DNA of 43,574 nucleotides from Stenotrophomonas sp. PS02289. GTDB lineage: Bacteria; Pseudomonadota; Gammaproteobacteria; Xanthomonadales; Xanthomonadaceae. The DNA lies in assembly GCF_029960115.1 (NCBI RefSeq), contig NZ_JASCOZ010000021.1, positions 1-43,574 on the forward strand. Direction: 5' to 3'. A program made the position numbers and the translations under genes. The notes under the pieces were generated by a model. The model saw only the letters and a list, made by a program, of their open reading frames with translations. It was not told where the DNA came from and ran no database searches. This document shows, one piece after another, positions 1 through 8,513 of the stretch. Positions within the stretch are counted from its first letter, which is position 1. The number at the start of each line of letters is the position of its first letter.

Positions 1-22
1 ACCGTGGGTCGGGCGGCCCGGG

Positions 23-232
23 TCAGGCCACTTGGGCCAGACCGAGGACCGGCAGCGGCAGGTCGTGGGTGTTGCGGGCCTTGGCCAGCAGGTCGGCGGC
101 CATGTCCAGGCAGGAGCCGCAGGTCGCGCCGCAGCCGGTCCGCATGGTCAGTTCGGCCACGTTCGCGACACCGTTCTGGGCGGCTTCGCGGATCTGGTGG
201 TCGGTAACCCCATTGCAGATGCAGACGTACAC
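23..232 (-). CDS. bfd: Bacterioferritin-associated ferredoxin (Bfd)
   Basis: Small [2Fe-2S] protein that in its family docks on bacterioferritin and passes electrons to release stored iron. The 69-residue product has the family ligand pattern: C4 and C6 near the N terminus (VYVCICNG) and C38 and C41 in the CGATCGSC segment, with the spacing expected for a Bfd cluster. I chose the GTG at 232 because it places the CxC motif at the extreme N terminus as in known Bfd proteins; an in-frame ATG at 301 would add 23 residues unlike the family and overlap the predicted Fur site. No bfr gene is visible here; it may lie outside the window. Function is confident; the exact start is less so. Confidence 0.9.
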   Translation of the reverse strand: MYVCICNGVTDHQIREAAQNGVANVAELTMRTGCGATCGSCLDMAADLLAKARNTHDLPLPVLGLAQVA

Positions 233-285
233 GTGGCGGACTCGGCTGACAGGCCGGAATCGGCCTGTGCGCATTTGAATCGAAA

Positions 286-300
286 CGAGAATGGTTGTCA
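286..300 (-). promoter_or_regulatory. Putative Fur box upstream of bfd
   Basis: Read on the minus strand, this 15-mer (TGACAACCATTCTCG) matches the Fur 7-1-7 inverted repeat TGATAATCATTATCA at 11 of 15 positions. It lies about 54 bp upstream of the bfd GTG start. A second, weaker match (about 8 of 15) begins with GAGAATGATTC near 310-324. Iron-dependent repression of bfd by Fur is well established in other gammaproteobacteria; control here is inferred from the match only. Confidence 0.5.
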
Positions 301-330
301 ATTTCGAAACTGAATCATTCTCGATAGGAT

Positions 331-969
331 TCAGCCAGCCTGTCCACCACCCGGTTCCGTCTTCTTCCGTGGCCAGTAGCCTCCGCCGCGCTTGGGCGCA
401 GGTGCGCGCTTGCGCGGGCGGTCATGCCCGGCGGCATTGCCCGGCATCCAGGCTTCCTGGGCCGACTTGGGCATGTTCTGCACCCCCGCCCCGGCGACCC
501 CGCGTGCCAGCGGAGCCAGGTGGCGCAGCGCGCGGGCATAGACCCCGCGCTTGAACATCACCACGTGCTCCACCGGGTACCAGAAATCGACCCAGCGCCA
601 CTGGTCGAACTCCGGGCTGTCGGTATGGTCCAGCTTCACATGCGACTCGTCGCCGGCCAGGCGCAGCAGGAACCACACCTGCTTCTGGCCGATGCACACC
701 TGGCGCTCATTACGACGGATGGCCCGTGCCGGCAGGCGATAGCGCAGCCAGCCCGGTGTCGCCCCAAGCACTTCTACGTGCTCGGGCAACAGGCCGGTTT
801 CTTCCTGCAACTCGCGATACATGGCCTCGACCGGGGTTTCATCGGTATTCATGCCGCCTTGCGGGAACTGCCAGCCATCCCGGCGCACACGTCGTGCCCA
901 GAACACCTGCCCGTCCTGCCGCATCAGCACAATGCCGACGTTCGGTCGATAGCCGTCCGGATCGATCAC
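331..969 (-). CDS. rppH: RNA pyrophosphohydrolase RppH (Nudix)
   Basis: Converts the 5'-triphosphate or diphosphate end of mRNAs to monophosphate, which starts RNase E-dependent decay. The product opens with [14 protein letters not shown], the usual RppH N terminus, and carries a complete Nudix box at residues 38-60 (G-x5-E-x7-RE-x2-EE-x-G-L, with R52, E53, E56 and E57). The GTG at 969 fits the conserved N terminus; longer in-frame starts up to 1026 add residues without family support. At 212 residues it is longer than E. coli RppH (about 176) because of a basic, low-complexity C-terminal tail ([13 protein letters not shown] region), which I recall as typical of Xanthomonadaceae. It stands alone, transcribed away from the tRNA pair. 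Confidence 0.93.
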   Translation of the reverse strand: MIDPDGYRPNVGIVLMRQDGQVFWARRVRRDGWQFPQGGMNTDETPVEAMYRELQEETGLLPEHVEVLGATPGWLRYRLPARAIRRNERQVCIGQKQVWFLLRLAGDESHVKLDHTDSPEFDQWRWVDFWYPVEHVVMFKRGVYARALRHLAPLARGVAGAGVQNMPKSAQEAWMPGNAAGHDRPRKRAPAPKRGGGYWPRKKTEPGGGQAG

Positions 970-1048
970 GATGCGGACTCCTGAATAAAATCTACTGGTT
1001 GGGACTGTGCCATGCCGACTCCCCACTCACAAGCGTGATGGAAAAGTG

Positions 1049-1077
1049 TTGACAGATCCCGTTTACCACCCCAGAAT
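1049..1077 (+). promoter_or_regulatory. Sigma-70 promoter for the tRNA pair
   Basis: A perfect -35 TTGACA at 1049-1054 is followed by a 17-bp spacer and a -10 CAGAAT at 1072-1077 (4 of 6 matches). Transcription would begin around 1084, a few bases before the tRNA-Met 5' end at 1091, leaving the short leader typical of tRNA operons. Confidence 0.7.
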
Positions 1078-1090
1078 TACCGGCTCCCAA

Positions 1091-1167
1091 GGCTATGTAG
1101 CTCAGCCGGTTAGAGCACAGCACTCATAATGCTGGGGTCGGTGGTTCGAGTCCACCCATAGCCACCA
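1091..1167 (+). tRNA. tRNA-Met (CAT), elongator type
   Basis: A 77-nt cloverleaf: acceptor arms GGCTATG and CATAGCC, D arm with AGCTCAGCCGGTTAGAGC, anticodon stem CAGCA/TGCTG around loop CTCATAA with anticodon CAT at 1125-1127, T arm GGTTCGAGTCC and an encoded CCA. It resembles E. coli elongator tRNA-Met closely, with G1-C72 paired and so unlike the initiator. A lysidine-modified tRNA-Ile also has CAT but a different body sequence. Confidence 0.93.
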
Positions 1168-1216
1168 AGCTTGCTTGGTTTACTTGGGAAAAAGTGCAAT
1201 AATTGCACGCACATAT

Positions 1217-1291
1217 TGCCCCGTCGCCAAGCGGTAAGGCACCTGACTCTGACTCAGGCATTCGGTGGTTCGAATCCATCCGGGGCAGCCA
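1217..1291 (+). tRNA. tRNA-Gln (CTG)
   Basis: A 75-nt cloverleaf: acceptor arms TGCCCCG and CGGGGCA, D arm GCCAAGCGGTAAGGC, anticodon stem CCTGA/TCAGG with anticodon CTG at 1249-1251, T arm GGTTCGAATCC and an encoded CCA. The unusual T1-A72 first pair and the D arm match bacterial glutamine tRNAs. It lies 49 nt after tRNA-Met and is probably cotranscribed with it. Confidence 0.95.
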
Positions 1292-1340
1292 AACAAAAAG
1301 AAAAGGCCAGATCGAAGATCTGGCCTTTTCTTTTTGTTTG
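1290..1340 (+). terminator. Rho-independent terminator after tRNA-Gln
   Basis: Two perfectly complementary 24-base arms (1290-1313 and 1317-1340) around the 3-base loop GAA. The right arm contains TTTTCTTTTTGTTT, so an RNA that ends within it has a GC-rich stem followed by a U-rich tract. It begins on the last bases of tRNA-Gln. Because the left arm is A-rich, it would also work in the opposite direction. Confidence 0.85.
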
Positions 1341-1377
1341 GTCGCGCACGCCACCTTAACCCCCCGCCTTCGGCGCG

Positions 1378-1398
1378 CCCCCTTGAACATCAAGGGGG
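1378..1398. repeat. Short inverted repeat between tRNA-Gln and rpsI
   Basis: A 9-bp perfect stem (CCCCCTTGA / TCAAGGGGG) with a 3-base loop in the 223-bp gap between the tRNA terminator and rpsI. There is no T tract, so terminator activity is doubtful. It may be an intergenic repeat remnant. Confidence 0.35.
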
Positions 1399-1438
1399 CT
1401 CCTCTCCAGATGGGCGGCTGCGCTTTGCTCGCCTTTCG

Positions 1439-1462
1439 CAGCCGGGCAGAGCCCGGCTCTAC
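1439..1462 (-). repeat. GTAG-headed palindrome (SMAG-type element)
   Basis: Read on the minus strand it starts with GTAG and continues into a palindrome of AGCCGGGC and GCCCGGCT arms. This layout, a GTAG head and a short GC-rich stem-loop, is that of the SMAG elements described in Stenotrophomonas maltophilia. A near-identical copy lies at 15006-15029. Confidence 0.7.
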
Positions 1463-1496
1463 GCCATGCATCTGGTTGCGCAACCCCAGAAACGAC

Positions 1497-1522
1497 AAAA
1501 GCCCGGCGTGAGCCGGGCTTTT
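1497..1522 (-). terminator. Terminator downstream of rpsI
   Basis: A 7-bp GC stem (GCCCGGC / GCCGGGC) with loop GTGA is flanked by AAAA and TTTT, so the hairpin is bidirectional. On the minus strand it lies about 42 bp beyond the rpsI stop and ends the rplM-rpsI transcript. Confidence 0.75.
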
Positions 1523-1563
1523 GCTTTTCCCAGGTGGGCTCCGGGGAGCCCACTCCAGCGCGA

Positions 1564-1956
1564 TTAACGCTTGGAGAACTGGGTGGCGCGACGGGCCTTG
1601 TGCAGACCGACCTTCTTACGCTCGACTTCACGGGCGTCACGGGTCATGAAGCCAGCCTTGCGCAGCTCGGACTTCAGGGTTTCGTCGTACTCGACCAGCG
1701 CGCGGGCGATGCCCAGGCGGATCGCACCGGCCTGGCCGGTGGTGCCACCGCCAGCGGCGGTCACGGTGATGTCGAAGCTCTCGGTGTTCTTGGTCAGCTC
1801 CAGCGGCTGACGCACGATCATGCGAGCGGTTTCACGACCAAAGAACTCGTCCAGCGGACGGCCGTTGACGGTGATGTTGCCAGCGCCCTTGCGCAGGAAC
1901 ACGCGGGCAGTGGAGGACTTGCGGCGGCCGGTGCCGTAGTTTTGAGTGATAGCCAT
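1564..1956 (-). CDS. rpsI: 30S ribosomal protein S9
   Basis: Small-subunit protein whose C-terminal tail reaches the P-site tRNA. The 130-residue product begins [20 protein letters not shown] and ends in the conserved basic tail [11 protein letters not shown], full length for the family. It follows rplM with only 2 bp between genes, the conserved L13-S9 operon; L13 and S9 are therefore made from one transcript. A hairpin terminator lies just downstream. Confidence 0.99.
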   Translation of the reverse strand: MAITQNYGTGRRKSSTARVFLRKGAGNITVNGRPLDEFFGRETARMIVRQPLELTKNTESFDITVTAAGGGTTGQAGAIRLGIARALVEYDETLKSELRKAGFMTRDAREVERKKVGLHKARRATQFSKR

Positions 1957-1958
1957 GA

Positions 1959-2387
1959 TTAGATATCCAGAACCTGGGGCTGCTGAGCGGCGTGCGGGTG
2001 CTCGGAGCCCGAGTACACCTTGAGCTTACGGTACATGGCGCGGCCCAGCGGGCCCTTCGGCAGCATGCCCTTGACGGCGATTTCGATGACGCGTTCCGGG
2101 TGGCGCTCCAGCGCCTGGGCCAGGGTTTCGGTCTTCAGGTTGCCGATGTAGCCAGTGAAGCGGTGGTACAGCTTGTCCTGCAGCTTGTTGCCGGTGACGG
2201 CAATCTTTTCTGCATTGATGACAACCAGGTAATCACCGGTGTCGACGTGCGGGGTGTAGACCGGCTTGTGCTTGCCGCGCAGACGGCGGGCCAGCTCGGA
2301 GGACAGACGACCCAGCGTCTTGCCGGAGGCGTCAACGAGATACCAGTCGCGCTGGACGGTCTCGGACTTTGCAGTGAAAGTGCTCAT
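1959..2387 (-). CDS. rplM: 50S ribosomal protein L13
   Basis: Early-assembly large-subunit protein. The 142-residue product begins [20 protein letters not shown] and contains the family segments [30 protein letters not shown], the KLYHRHTGY-like [11 protein letters not shown], and [18 protein letters not shown]. The ATG at 2387 matches the usual N terminus; the in-frame extension upstream to 2555 is not family-like. First gene of the rplM-rpsI operon, divergent from coq7. Confidence 0.99.
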   Translation of the reverse strand: MSTFTAKSETVQRDWYLVDASGKTLGRLSSELARRLRGKHKPVYTPHVDTGDYLVVINAEKIAVTGNKLQDKLYHRFTGYIGNLKTETLAQALERHPERVIEIAVKGMLPKGPLGRAMYRKLKVYSGSEHPHAAQQPQVLDI

Positions 2388-2569
2388 GAAAGAACTCAAG
2401 TAGGTCGGGCTCATTGCGGCGGTGGAACTGCCGGAACTCTGCCACGCGTTGTGAAGAGGCGGGATTGTACCGGCCCCCTGCCCGCCATGCAAGGCGGCAG
2501 GGCTGGCGGTTGGCAGGGGCCACGGCGCGGGCGAAAATCGGAGCACCCCCGCCACCGCTGTACCCGCGC

Positions 2570-3214
2570 ATGACCTCGACCCGTCAGATCACCCCGCTGG
2601 ACCACCTGCTGACCGAAGCCCAGCGGGCGCTGGACACGGTGTTCGGCAACCCGCCGGCGCACCGCCCCTACCCGGCTGAGTCCACTCCGGATGTGGAACT
2701 GGATACCGGCGAACGTCGCCACGCGGCCGGGCTGATGCGGATCAACCATGTGGGCGAGGTCTGTGCCCAGGGGCTGTACTTCGGCCAGGCCGCCGTGGCC
2801 CGCGAGCCGGAAACCCGCGCCCATCTGCTGGAAGCGGCGCAGGAAGAGACCGATCACCTGGCCTGGTGCGCGCAGCGCCTGCGCGAGCTGGACAGCCGTC
2901 CCAGCCTGTTCAACCCACTGTGGTACGCCGGCAGCTACACCATCGGCACCCTGGCAGGACTGCGTGGCGACGGCTGGAACCTGGGCTTCGTGGTCGAAAC
3001 CGAACGTCAGGTGGAGGCCCATCTGGACGAACACCTGGACACCCTGCCCCCGGCCGACCTGCGCAGCCGCGAGATCCTCAAGGTGATGAAGATCGACGAG
3101 GCCCGCCACGCGGACCATGCCGAGCATGCCGGCGCACGCCGCCTGCCGCCGCCGATCCCGGCGGTGATGGCGCTGGCCTCGAAGGTGATGAAGGGCGTGG
3201 CGTACCGGATGTAA
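2570..3214 (+). CDS. coq7: Ubiquinone biosynthesis hydroxylase Coq7
   Basis: Di-iron monooxygenase that hydroxylates 2-octaprenyl-3-methyl-6-methoxy-benzoquinol, the penultimate step of ubiquinone synthesis, at the inner membrane. Carboxylate and histidine ligands are visible in the family motifs: E63 in INHVGEV, E93 and H96 in EETDH, E145 in ETERQVEAH, and E177 and H180 in DEARH. The ATG at 2570 gives 214 residues, the normal length for bacterial Coq7; an upstream extension would run into the rplM promoter region. Some bacteria use UbiF for this step; this gene suggests the Coq7 route here. Confidence 0.95.
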   Translation: MTSTRQITPLDHLLTEAQRALDTVFGNPPAHRPYPAESTPDVELDTGERRHAAGLMRINHVGEVCAQGLYFGQAAVAREPETRAHLLEAAQEETDHLAWCAQRLRELDSRPSLFNPLWYAGSYTIGTLAGLRGDGWNLGFVVETERQVEAHLDEHLDTLPPADLRSREILKVMKIDEARHADHAEHAGARRLPPPIPAVMALASKVMKGVAYRM

Positions 3215-3233
3215 CCGGACCGCGCAGCCTTAA

Positions 3234-3271
3234 CGAAAACAAAACGGCCCGGTGTCTTCACACCAGGCCGT
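3234..3271 (-). terminator. Terminator downstream of speD
   Basis: A 12-bp stem with one mismatch (arms 3244-3255 and 3260-3271) and a 4-base loop. On the minus strand it is followed by TTTTGTTTT, a typical U tract, so it ends the speD transcript. It may also slow convergent transcription from coq7. Confidence 0.75.
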
Positions 3272-3329
3272 TGACGGACGGGGCCGTGAAACCTCGAATC
3301 TGCGCAATCCGAGGGTCCACGCGGTCCGC

Positions 3330-4124
3330 TTATTCGGACAGATTGCGCCCGTGGAACAGCTCTTCGATCTCGCGCTTGAGCAGCGCTTCGATCTTCATGC
3401 GTTCCTTGAAGGACAGGTTCTTGGCCTTCTCTTCGAACAGGTACTGGTCCAGGTCGAAGTCCTTCAGGTGCATCTTCGTGTGGAAGATGTTTTCCTGGTA
3501 GACGTTGACGTCGAACATCTCGTAGCGCGACTTGATGTTCTTGGCCAGGAAGTTCTGGATCGAGTTGATCTTGTGGTCGATGAAGTGCTTCTTGCCCTTC
3601 ACGTCACGGGTGAAGCCGCGCACGCGGTAGTCCATGATCACGATGTCCGATTCCAGACTCTCGATCAGGTAGTTCAGCGCCTTCAGCGGCGAGATCACGC
3701 CACAGGTGGCCACGTCGATGTCCGCGCGGAACGTCGCAATACCTTCCTGCGGATGGGTCTCCGGGTAGGTATGGACCGTGATGTGGCTCTTGTCCATGTG
3801 CGCGACCACGGCGTCGGAGATCAGCTCCTTGCCGGCCAGCTTCTTGTCGATCACCGGTTCTTCGGAGATCAGGATCGTCACCGAAGCGCCCTGCGGATCG
3901 TAATCCTGGCGCGCGACGTTGAGGATGTTGGCGCCGATGATCTCAGCGACATCGGTCAAGATTTGAGTCAGCCTATCGGCGTTGTACTCTTCATCGATGT
4001 ATTCAATGTAACGCTGGCGCTCCTCTTCGGTGCGGGCGTAACACACGTCATAGATGTTGAAGCTCAGCGCCTTGGTGAGGTTGTTGAAACCCTGCAACCT
4101 CAGGCGAGGCAACGGCTTGACCAC
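3330..4124 (-). CDS. speD: S-adenosylmethionine decarboxylase proenzyme
   Basis: Makes decarboxylated SAM, the aminopropyl donor for spermidine synthesis. It is a pyruvoyl enzyme that cuts itself: S113 in the [12 protein letters not shown] motif is the expected cleavage site that becomes the pyruvoyl group, and C141 in ATCGVIS matches the catalytic cysteine of the E. coli enzyme. The protein is E. coli-like (class 1A) along its full 264 residues, including [19 protein letters not shown] sequence near the C terminus. The GTG at 4124 is preferred because the N terminus then reads [18 protein letters not shown], as in homologues. Single gene with its own terminator. Confidence 0.96.
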   Translation of the reverse strand: MVKPLPRLRLQGFNNLTKALSFNIYDVCYARTEEERQRYIEYIDEEYNADRLTQILTDVAEIIGANILNVARQDYDPQGASVTILISEEPVIDKKLAGKELISDAVVAHMDKSHITVHTYPETHPQEGIATFRADIDVATCGVISPLKALNYLIESLESDIVIMDYRVRGFTRDVKGKKHFIDHKINSIQNFLAKNIKSRYEMFDVNVYQENIFHTKMHLKDFDLDQYLFEEKAKNLSFKERMKIEALLKREIEELFHGRNLSE

Positions 4125-4294
4125 GGCGGTCGATCCTGTGTGTGGTGGGAAAGGGGGAATTATGGGGCAAACCGGCCGGGGGCGAAACTTGCATCGAGGC
4201 AAGTTCGTGTGCTGGGTTTGCCCTTCACAATGCTGATCGTTAAGCTCGCGGGATACAGCCGTGAATTCTTCATGAGCAGAGGGAGCGCCTTACC

Positions 4295-4960
4295 GTGTCA
4301 ACTGTGCGCCTTGCTACAAGTCCATTGGCCCTGGACATCGCCACCATTGACCGGTTTCTGGCCCACAGCCACCGCCGGCGCTACCCCGCCCGGACCGACG
4401 TGTTCCGGCCCGGGGACCCCGCCGGCACCCTCTACTACGTGATCAGCGGCTCGGTTTCGATAATGGCCGAGGAAGAAGACGACCGCGAGCTGGTGCTGGG
4501 TTACTTCGGCGCGGGCGAGTTCGTGGGCGAGATGGGCCTGTTCGTCGAGTCCGACCGCCGCGAAGTGGTGCTGCGCACCCGGACCCCCTGCGAACTCGCC
4601 GAAATCAGCTACGAGCGTCTGCACCAGCTGTTCCTCGGGCCGCTCTCCTCCGATGCCCCTCGCCTGCTCTATGCCCTGGGCCAGCAGGTGTCCAAGCGAC
4701 TGCTCGACACCAGCCGCAAGGCCAGCCGGCTGGCGTTCCTGGATGTCACCGACCGCATCGTGCGCACCCTGCACGACCTGTCCAAGGAGCCGGAGGCCAT
4801 GAGCCACCCGCAGGGCACCCAGCTCCGGGTCTCGCGCCAGGAGCTGGCCCGCCTGGTCGGCTGCTCACGCGAAATGGCCGGCCGTGTGCTGAAGAAGCTT
4901 CAGAGCGACGGCCTGCTGCATGCACGCGGCAAGACGGTTGTCCTGTACGGCACGCGGTAA
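4295..4960 (+). CDS. clp: CRP-family global regulator Clp
   Basis: Transcription factor of the CRP/FNR superfamily. In Xanthomonas, Clp controls virulence and biofilm genes, and its DNA binding is inhibited by cyclic di-GMP rather than activated by cAMP. The 221-residue product has an N-terminal cyclic-nucleotide-binding barrel (about 20-115, with GTLYYVISGSVSI and GEFVGEMGLF), a long dimerisation helix (about 120-150) and a C-terminal winged helix (SRQELARLVGCSREMAGRVLKKL, about 170-215). The sequence is very close to Xanthomonas Clp as I recall it. The GTG at 4295 has a good ribosome site (GAGGGAG) about 9 bases upstream; Xanthomonas Clp is a few residues longer at the N terminus. Confidence 0.94.
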   Translation: MSTVRLATSPLALDIATIDRFLAHSHRRRYPARTDVFRPGDPAGTLYYVISGSVSIMAEEEDDRELVLGYFGAGEFVGEMGLFVESDRREVVLRTRTPCELAEISYERLHQLFLGPLSSDAPRLLYALGQQVSKRLLDTSRKASRLAFLDVTDRIVRTLHDLSKEPEAMSHPQGTQLRVSRQELARLVGCSREMAGRVLKKLQSDGLLHARGKTVVLYGTR

Positions 4961-4980
4961 CGCCCGGCGCGTTGCGCCGT

Positions 4981-5049
4981 CACCGCACCAACGGTGCGGT
5001 GCTACCGACGCCCGACTCCCCCCGGTAGGTGACGACCGTGGGTCGTCAC
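4981..5049. repeat. Pair of inward-facing GTAG palindromes (SMAG-type)
   Basis: Two 25-bp elements: one at 4981-5005 with its GTAG head on the minus strand and stem CACCGCACC/GGTGCGGTG, and one at 5025-5049 with its GTAG head on the plus strand and stem GTGACGACC/GGTCGTCAC. They differ in stem sequence, so they belong to different subfamilies. They fill most of the clp-exporter gap; folded RNA from this site could act as a stabiliser or weak terminator for clp. Confidence 0.7.
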
Positions 5050-5090
5050 GCCGTACCGCGGCCTTCACCCGGACCGGATAGGCTGGGGGC

Positions 5091-5852
5091 ATGGAACTAG
5101 GCAGCGAATTCTATTGGTTCATCCTGATCGGCCTCGGCGCGCAGCTGGTGGATGGCGCGCTGGGCATGGCGTTCGGGCTGGTCTCTTCGTCGGTGATGCT
5201 GAGCATGGGCCTGCCGCCGGCGGCGGTCAGCGCCAGCGTGCACACGGCGGAAGTGTTCACCACCGGAGCCTCGGGGGTTTCTCATCTGGTCGCCGGCAAC
5301 GTCGACAAGCGGTTGTTCCTGCGCCTGGCCCTGCCGGGCGCGGTAGGCGGCGTGCTGGGAGCCTATGTGCTGACCCAGCTACCGGGCGATGCGATCCGCC
5401 CCTTCATCTATGCCTACCTGCTGGTGCTGGCGGTGTTCATCCTGCTGCGTGCGGCCGGACGGATGGTGCCGCGCCAGGAGGTCAAGCGCGTGCCGCTGCT
5501 GGGCTTCGTGGCCGGGTTGCTCGACGCCAGCGGCGGCGGCGGCTGGGGTCCGGTCGCGACCTCGACCCTGCTCGCCCGTGGCGGGCAGGCCCGCACCACG
5601 ATCGGCACGGTCAACGCCGCGGAATTCGTGGTCACCGTGGCAGTGTCGATCACGTTCCTGCTGTCGATGGGGTTGCAGTACCTGAACATCGTGGCCGGCC
5701 TGCTGATCGGCGGCATGATGGCCGCGCCGCTGGCGGCGGTACTGGTCAAGCGCGTGAAGGAGCGCTGGGTGCTGGTCGCGGTAGGCGTGCTGGTACTGGG
5801 GATCAGCCTGTTCCAGGTGGGCAGTGCCGTGAAGGGCTGGCTGGCCGGGTAA
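5091..5852 (+). CDS. TauE/SafE-family membrane exporter
   Basis: Probable inner-membrane anion exporter; the family (formerly DUF81) includes proteins for sulfite, sulfonate or sulfoacetate efflux. The 253-residue protein has about eight hydrophobic segments and two related halves, each with a Gly-rich signature: GLGAQLVDGALGMAFG near residue 15 and FVAGLLDASGGGGWGP near residue 140. The ATG at 5091 begins MELGSEFYWFIL. Substrate cannot be read from the sequence and there are no sulfur genes beside it. It converges on the HAD phosphatase gene with no bases between the two stop codons. Confidence 0.85.
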   Translation: MELGSEFYWFILIGLGAQLVDGALGMAFGLVSSSVMLSMGLPPAAVSASVHTAEVFTTGASGVSHLVAGNVDKRLFLRLALPGAVGGVLGAYVLTQLPGDAIRPFIYAYLLVLAVFILLRAAGRMVPRQEVKRVPLLGFVAGLLDASGGGGWGPVATSTLLARGGQARTTIGTVNAAEFVVTVAVSITFLLSMGLQYLNIVAGLLIGGMMAAPLAAVLVKRVKERWVLVAVGVLVLGISLFQVGSAVKGWLAG

Positions 5853-6569
5853 TCAGGCAACATCCCCGCCGCGATCCAGGCAGCCCCAGTTGAGGATACG
5901 CGTGCCCGGCTTCAACACCTGGCGGAAATAGGCAACCTTGGAGTGCTTCGGGTTCACCACCACCGGATCCTTCGCCGCCAGCAGAAGCGGCAGGTCGGCG
6001 GTGCTGTCGGAATACGCGACGTCGATATCGCCATAGCCGCGCTCGCGCAGCATGCGCATCTTCTCTTCGTTGTGGCAGTGCCGGGTCGCGCCGACCGCAC
6101 CCAGGCGCGGGCCCACCTCACTGCCGATTACCGGCACACCCTGATGCGCGACGAAGGCCAGGATGGCGCGCGCCAGTTCCGGCGGGGCTCCGGTGGCAAC
6201 CACCACGCGGTCGCCCTTGGCACGGTGTTCGGCAAACACCGCCAGTGCCTGCGGCAGCAGCTTGGCGCGCAGCTGCGCCTCGTGCTTGATCACATAGGCA
6301 TCGATGACGCGGTTGAACTCGCGCGCCCGATGCAGCCCGAAGGTGGCGATCCACACGTACACGGAAATGCCGGTGCGGCGGGTGGGCAGCATCGCCACCA
6401 GCGGCCCGGCAATCGGCGTGACCAGCAGCGCCGCCAGCAATCGCAGGGGATTGCGCTTGATCAGCGAAGCAAACAGATGGCTGCCGGAATCGCCGTCGTA
6501 CAGGGTGTGGTCGAAGTCGAAGACCACCAGCGGGGCGTCGTCGTGCGGAGTCGGGTAGGTCGCAGTCAT
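5853..6569 (-). CDS. HAD-IB family phosphatase (SerB/PgpC-like)
   Basis: Haloacid-dehalogenase phosphatase. Motif [11 protein letters not shown] (residues about 18-27) supplies the nucleophile and acid/base aspartates, motif II is [10 protein letters not shown], a lysine follows in NEEKMRML, and motif III/IV is [13 protein letters not shown] hydrophobic stretch ([20 protein letters not shown], residues about 42-61) lies in the cap, as in the phosphatidylglycerophosphatase C and CicA group, so a membrane lipid phosphate is one plausible substrate; phosphoserine is another. Its ATG overlaps the trpC TGA (ATGA), implying translational coupling to the tryptophan genes, with no known reason in the pathway. 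Confidence 0.85.
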   Translation of the reverse strand: MTATYPTPHDDAPLVVFDFDHTLYDGDSGSHLFASLIKRNPLRLLAALLVTPIAGPLVAMLPTRRTGISVYVWIATFGLHRAREFNRVIDAYVIKHEAQLRAKLLPQALAVFAEHRAKGDRVVVATGAPPELARAILAFVAHQGVPVIGSEVGPRLGAVGATRHCHNEEKMRMLRERGYGDIDVAYSDSTADLPLLLAAKDPVVVNPKHSKVAYFRQVLKPGTRILNWGCLDRGGDVA

Positions 6570-7360
6570 GCGTTGAAGAATAGCTGACGCAGGCCCTCGC
6601 CGGGTTCTTCCACCCGCATGAAGGCCTCGCCCACCAGGAATGCATGCACGCCGGCATTGCGCATCAGGGTCACATCATCGGGACCCAGGATGCCGCTCTC
6701 GGTGACCAGCAGACGATCGCGCGGCACCGCCTGGCGCATCTCCAGCGTGGTCTGCAGCGAGACTTCGAAGGTGCGCAGGTTGCGGTTGTTGATGCCCACC
6801 AGGGGCACCGGCACCTGCAGCGCGCGCTCCAGCTCATCGATATCGTGCACTTCCACCAGCACGTCCATGCCCAGCTGCATCGCCAGGTCGGACAGCTCAG
6901 CCAGCTGGCGATCATCCAGCGCAGCCACGATCAGCAGAATGCAATCCGCACCCAGCACGCGTGCCTCGTAGACCTGGTACGGGTCGATCACGAAGTCCTT
7001 GCGCAGTACCGGCAGCGTGCAGGCCTCACGCGCCTGCTGCAGGTAGACATCAGCGCCCTGGAAGAAATCCACGTCGGTCAGCACCGACAGGCAGCTGGCA
7101 CCGCCGAACTCATAGCTGACCGCGATGTCGGCCGGATGGAAGTCCGGGCGGATCACACCCTTGGACGGGCTGGCCTTCTTCACTTCGGCAATCACCGCCG
7201 GGTCGCCGTTGGCGATGGCCGCCTGCAGCGCGCGGGCAAAGCCGCGCACCGGCGGGGCGCTGGCCACCTGGGCCTGCAGGGTCTCCAGCGGCACCTGCGC
7301 ACGGCGCGCGGCCACTTCTTCGACCTTGCGGGCCAGGATGGTGTCGAGGATGTCGCTCAT
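6566..7360 (-). CDS. trpC: Indole-3-glycerol phosphate synthase
   Basis: Fourth committed step of tryptophan synthesis: closes the indole ring from carboxyphenylamino-deoxyribulose phosphate. A 264-residue TIM barrel with the expected motifs [52 protein letters not shown] and LLVTESGI. It is monofunctional, without a fused TrpF. The ATG at 7360 gives [16 protein letters not shown], the usual N terminus. It lies 81 bp after trpD, and its stop overlaps the HAD gene start. Confidence 0.97.
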   Translation of the reverse strand: MSDILDTILARKVEEVAARRAQVPLETLQAQVASAPPVRGFARALQAAIANGDPAVIAEVKKASPSKGVIRPDFHPADIAVSYEFGGASCLSVLTDVDFFQGADVYLQQAREACTLPVLRKDFVIDPYQVYEARVLGADCILLIVAALDDRQLAELSDLAMQLGMDVLVEVHDIDELERALQVPVPLVGINNRNLRTFEVSLQTTLEMRQAVPRDRLLVTESGILGPDDVTLMRNAGVHAFLVGEAFMRVEEPGEGLRQLFFNA

Positions 7361-7441
7361 GGGGAATTCGGGTCCTTCAGGCCAGCCATGCAATCAAGCA
7401 GGCGATTATCGGCCAGCAGCGGGTGGGGCGTGAAGGCGGGC

Positions 7442-8479
7442 TCAGGCCGCGTCGTTCAGGCGGCGGGTGGCGGCGACGTAGTCCTGCATGCGTTGGCGGG
7501 CGCTGCCGTCGGCAATGGCCGCGCGTGCGCGGGCCAGGCCGTCGGCGATGCTGTCGGCCACGCCGGCCACGTACAGCGCCGCGCCGGCGTTGAGCGCGAC
7601 GATGTCCAGCGCCGGGCCGGGTTCGTTGTCGAGGACCCCGCGCAGCATGGCGATGGACTCCTCCGGCCCGCTCACCTTCAGGTTGCGGCTGGCGGACATG
7701 GCGATGCCGAAGTCTTCCGGGTGGATCTCGTACTCGCGCACCTTACCGTCGCGCAGCTCGCCCACCAGGGTGCCCGCCCCCAGCGAGATCTCATCCATGT
7801 TGTCGCGGCCCCAGACCACCAGCGCGCGCTCGGCCCCCAGCTCGCGCAGCACACGCGCCTGGATGCCGACCAGGTCGGGGTGGAACACGCCCATCAGCAC
7901 GTTGGTGGCCCCGACCGGGTTGGTCAGCGGACCGAGGATGTTGAAGATGGTGCGCACGCCCATTTCGCGGCGCACCGGTGCGACCACTTTCATCGCCGGG
8001 TGATGCATCGGCGCGAACATGAAGCCGATGCCGGTCTCTTCAATCGCGCGGGCGACCTGCTGCGGACCCAGCTCGATCACCGCGCCCAGCGCTTCCACCG
8101 CATCGGCGCTGCCGGACTTGGATGACACGCTGCGGTTGCCGTGCTTGGCCACCTTGGCTCCGGCAGCAGCGACCACGAACATCGCGCAGGTGGAAATATT
8201 GAACGTGTGCGAGCCGTCACCGCCGGTGCCAACGATGTCCACCAGGTGGGTTTTGTCCTGCACCGGCACCGCCAGCGCCAGTTCACGCATCACCGTGGCC
8301 GCACCGGCGATCTCGCCGACGGTTTCCTTCTTCACCCGCAGTCCGGTCAGGATCGCGGCGGTCATCACCGGCGAGACGTCGCCGCGCATCACCTGACGCA
8401 TCAGGTCGATCATCTCATCGAAGAAGATCTCGCGGTGCTCGATCGTGCGTTGCAGGGCTTCCTGGGGGGAGAAGGTCAT
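7442..8479 (-). CDS. trpD: Anthranilate phosphoribosyltransferase
   Basis: Transfers phosphoribose from PRPP to anthranilate, the second step of tryptophan synthesis. The 345-residue product has the PRPP/Mg2+ signature [15 protein letters not shown] (about residues 86-100), [21 protein letters not shown], and [35 protein letters not shown]. Full length and monofunctional. It lies 34 bp after trpG. Confidence 0.97.
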   Translation of the reverse strand: MTFSPQEALQRTIEHREIFFDEMIDLMRQVMRGDVSPVMTAAILTGLRVKKETVGEIAGAATVMRELALAVPVQDKTHLVDIVGTGGDGSHTFNISTCAMFVVAAAGAKVAKHGNRSVSSKSGSADAVEALGAVIELGPQQVARAIEETGIGFMFAPMHHPAMKVVAPVRREMGVRTIFNILGPLTNPVGATNVLMGVFHPDLVGIQARVLRELGAERALVVWGRDNMDEISLGAGTLVGELRDGKVREYEIHPEDFGIAMSASRNLKVSGPEESIAMLRGVLDNEPGPALDIVALNAGAALYVAGVADSIADGLARARAAIADGSARQRMQDYVAATRRLNDAA

Positions 8480-8513
8480 GCGGGGGTCCTTTGCGGTACG
8501 GGTGCGGCGCGGC

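Noticed and set aside
1124..1511. Open frames across the tRNA genes and terminator
   Set aside because: They run through two tRNAs and a terminator hairpin; no coding signature.
6644..8125. Plus-strand open frame (493 codons) opposite trpC and trpD
   Set aside because: Antisense of two conserved genes; no motif, no plausible start context.
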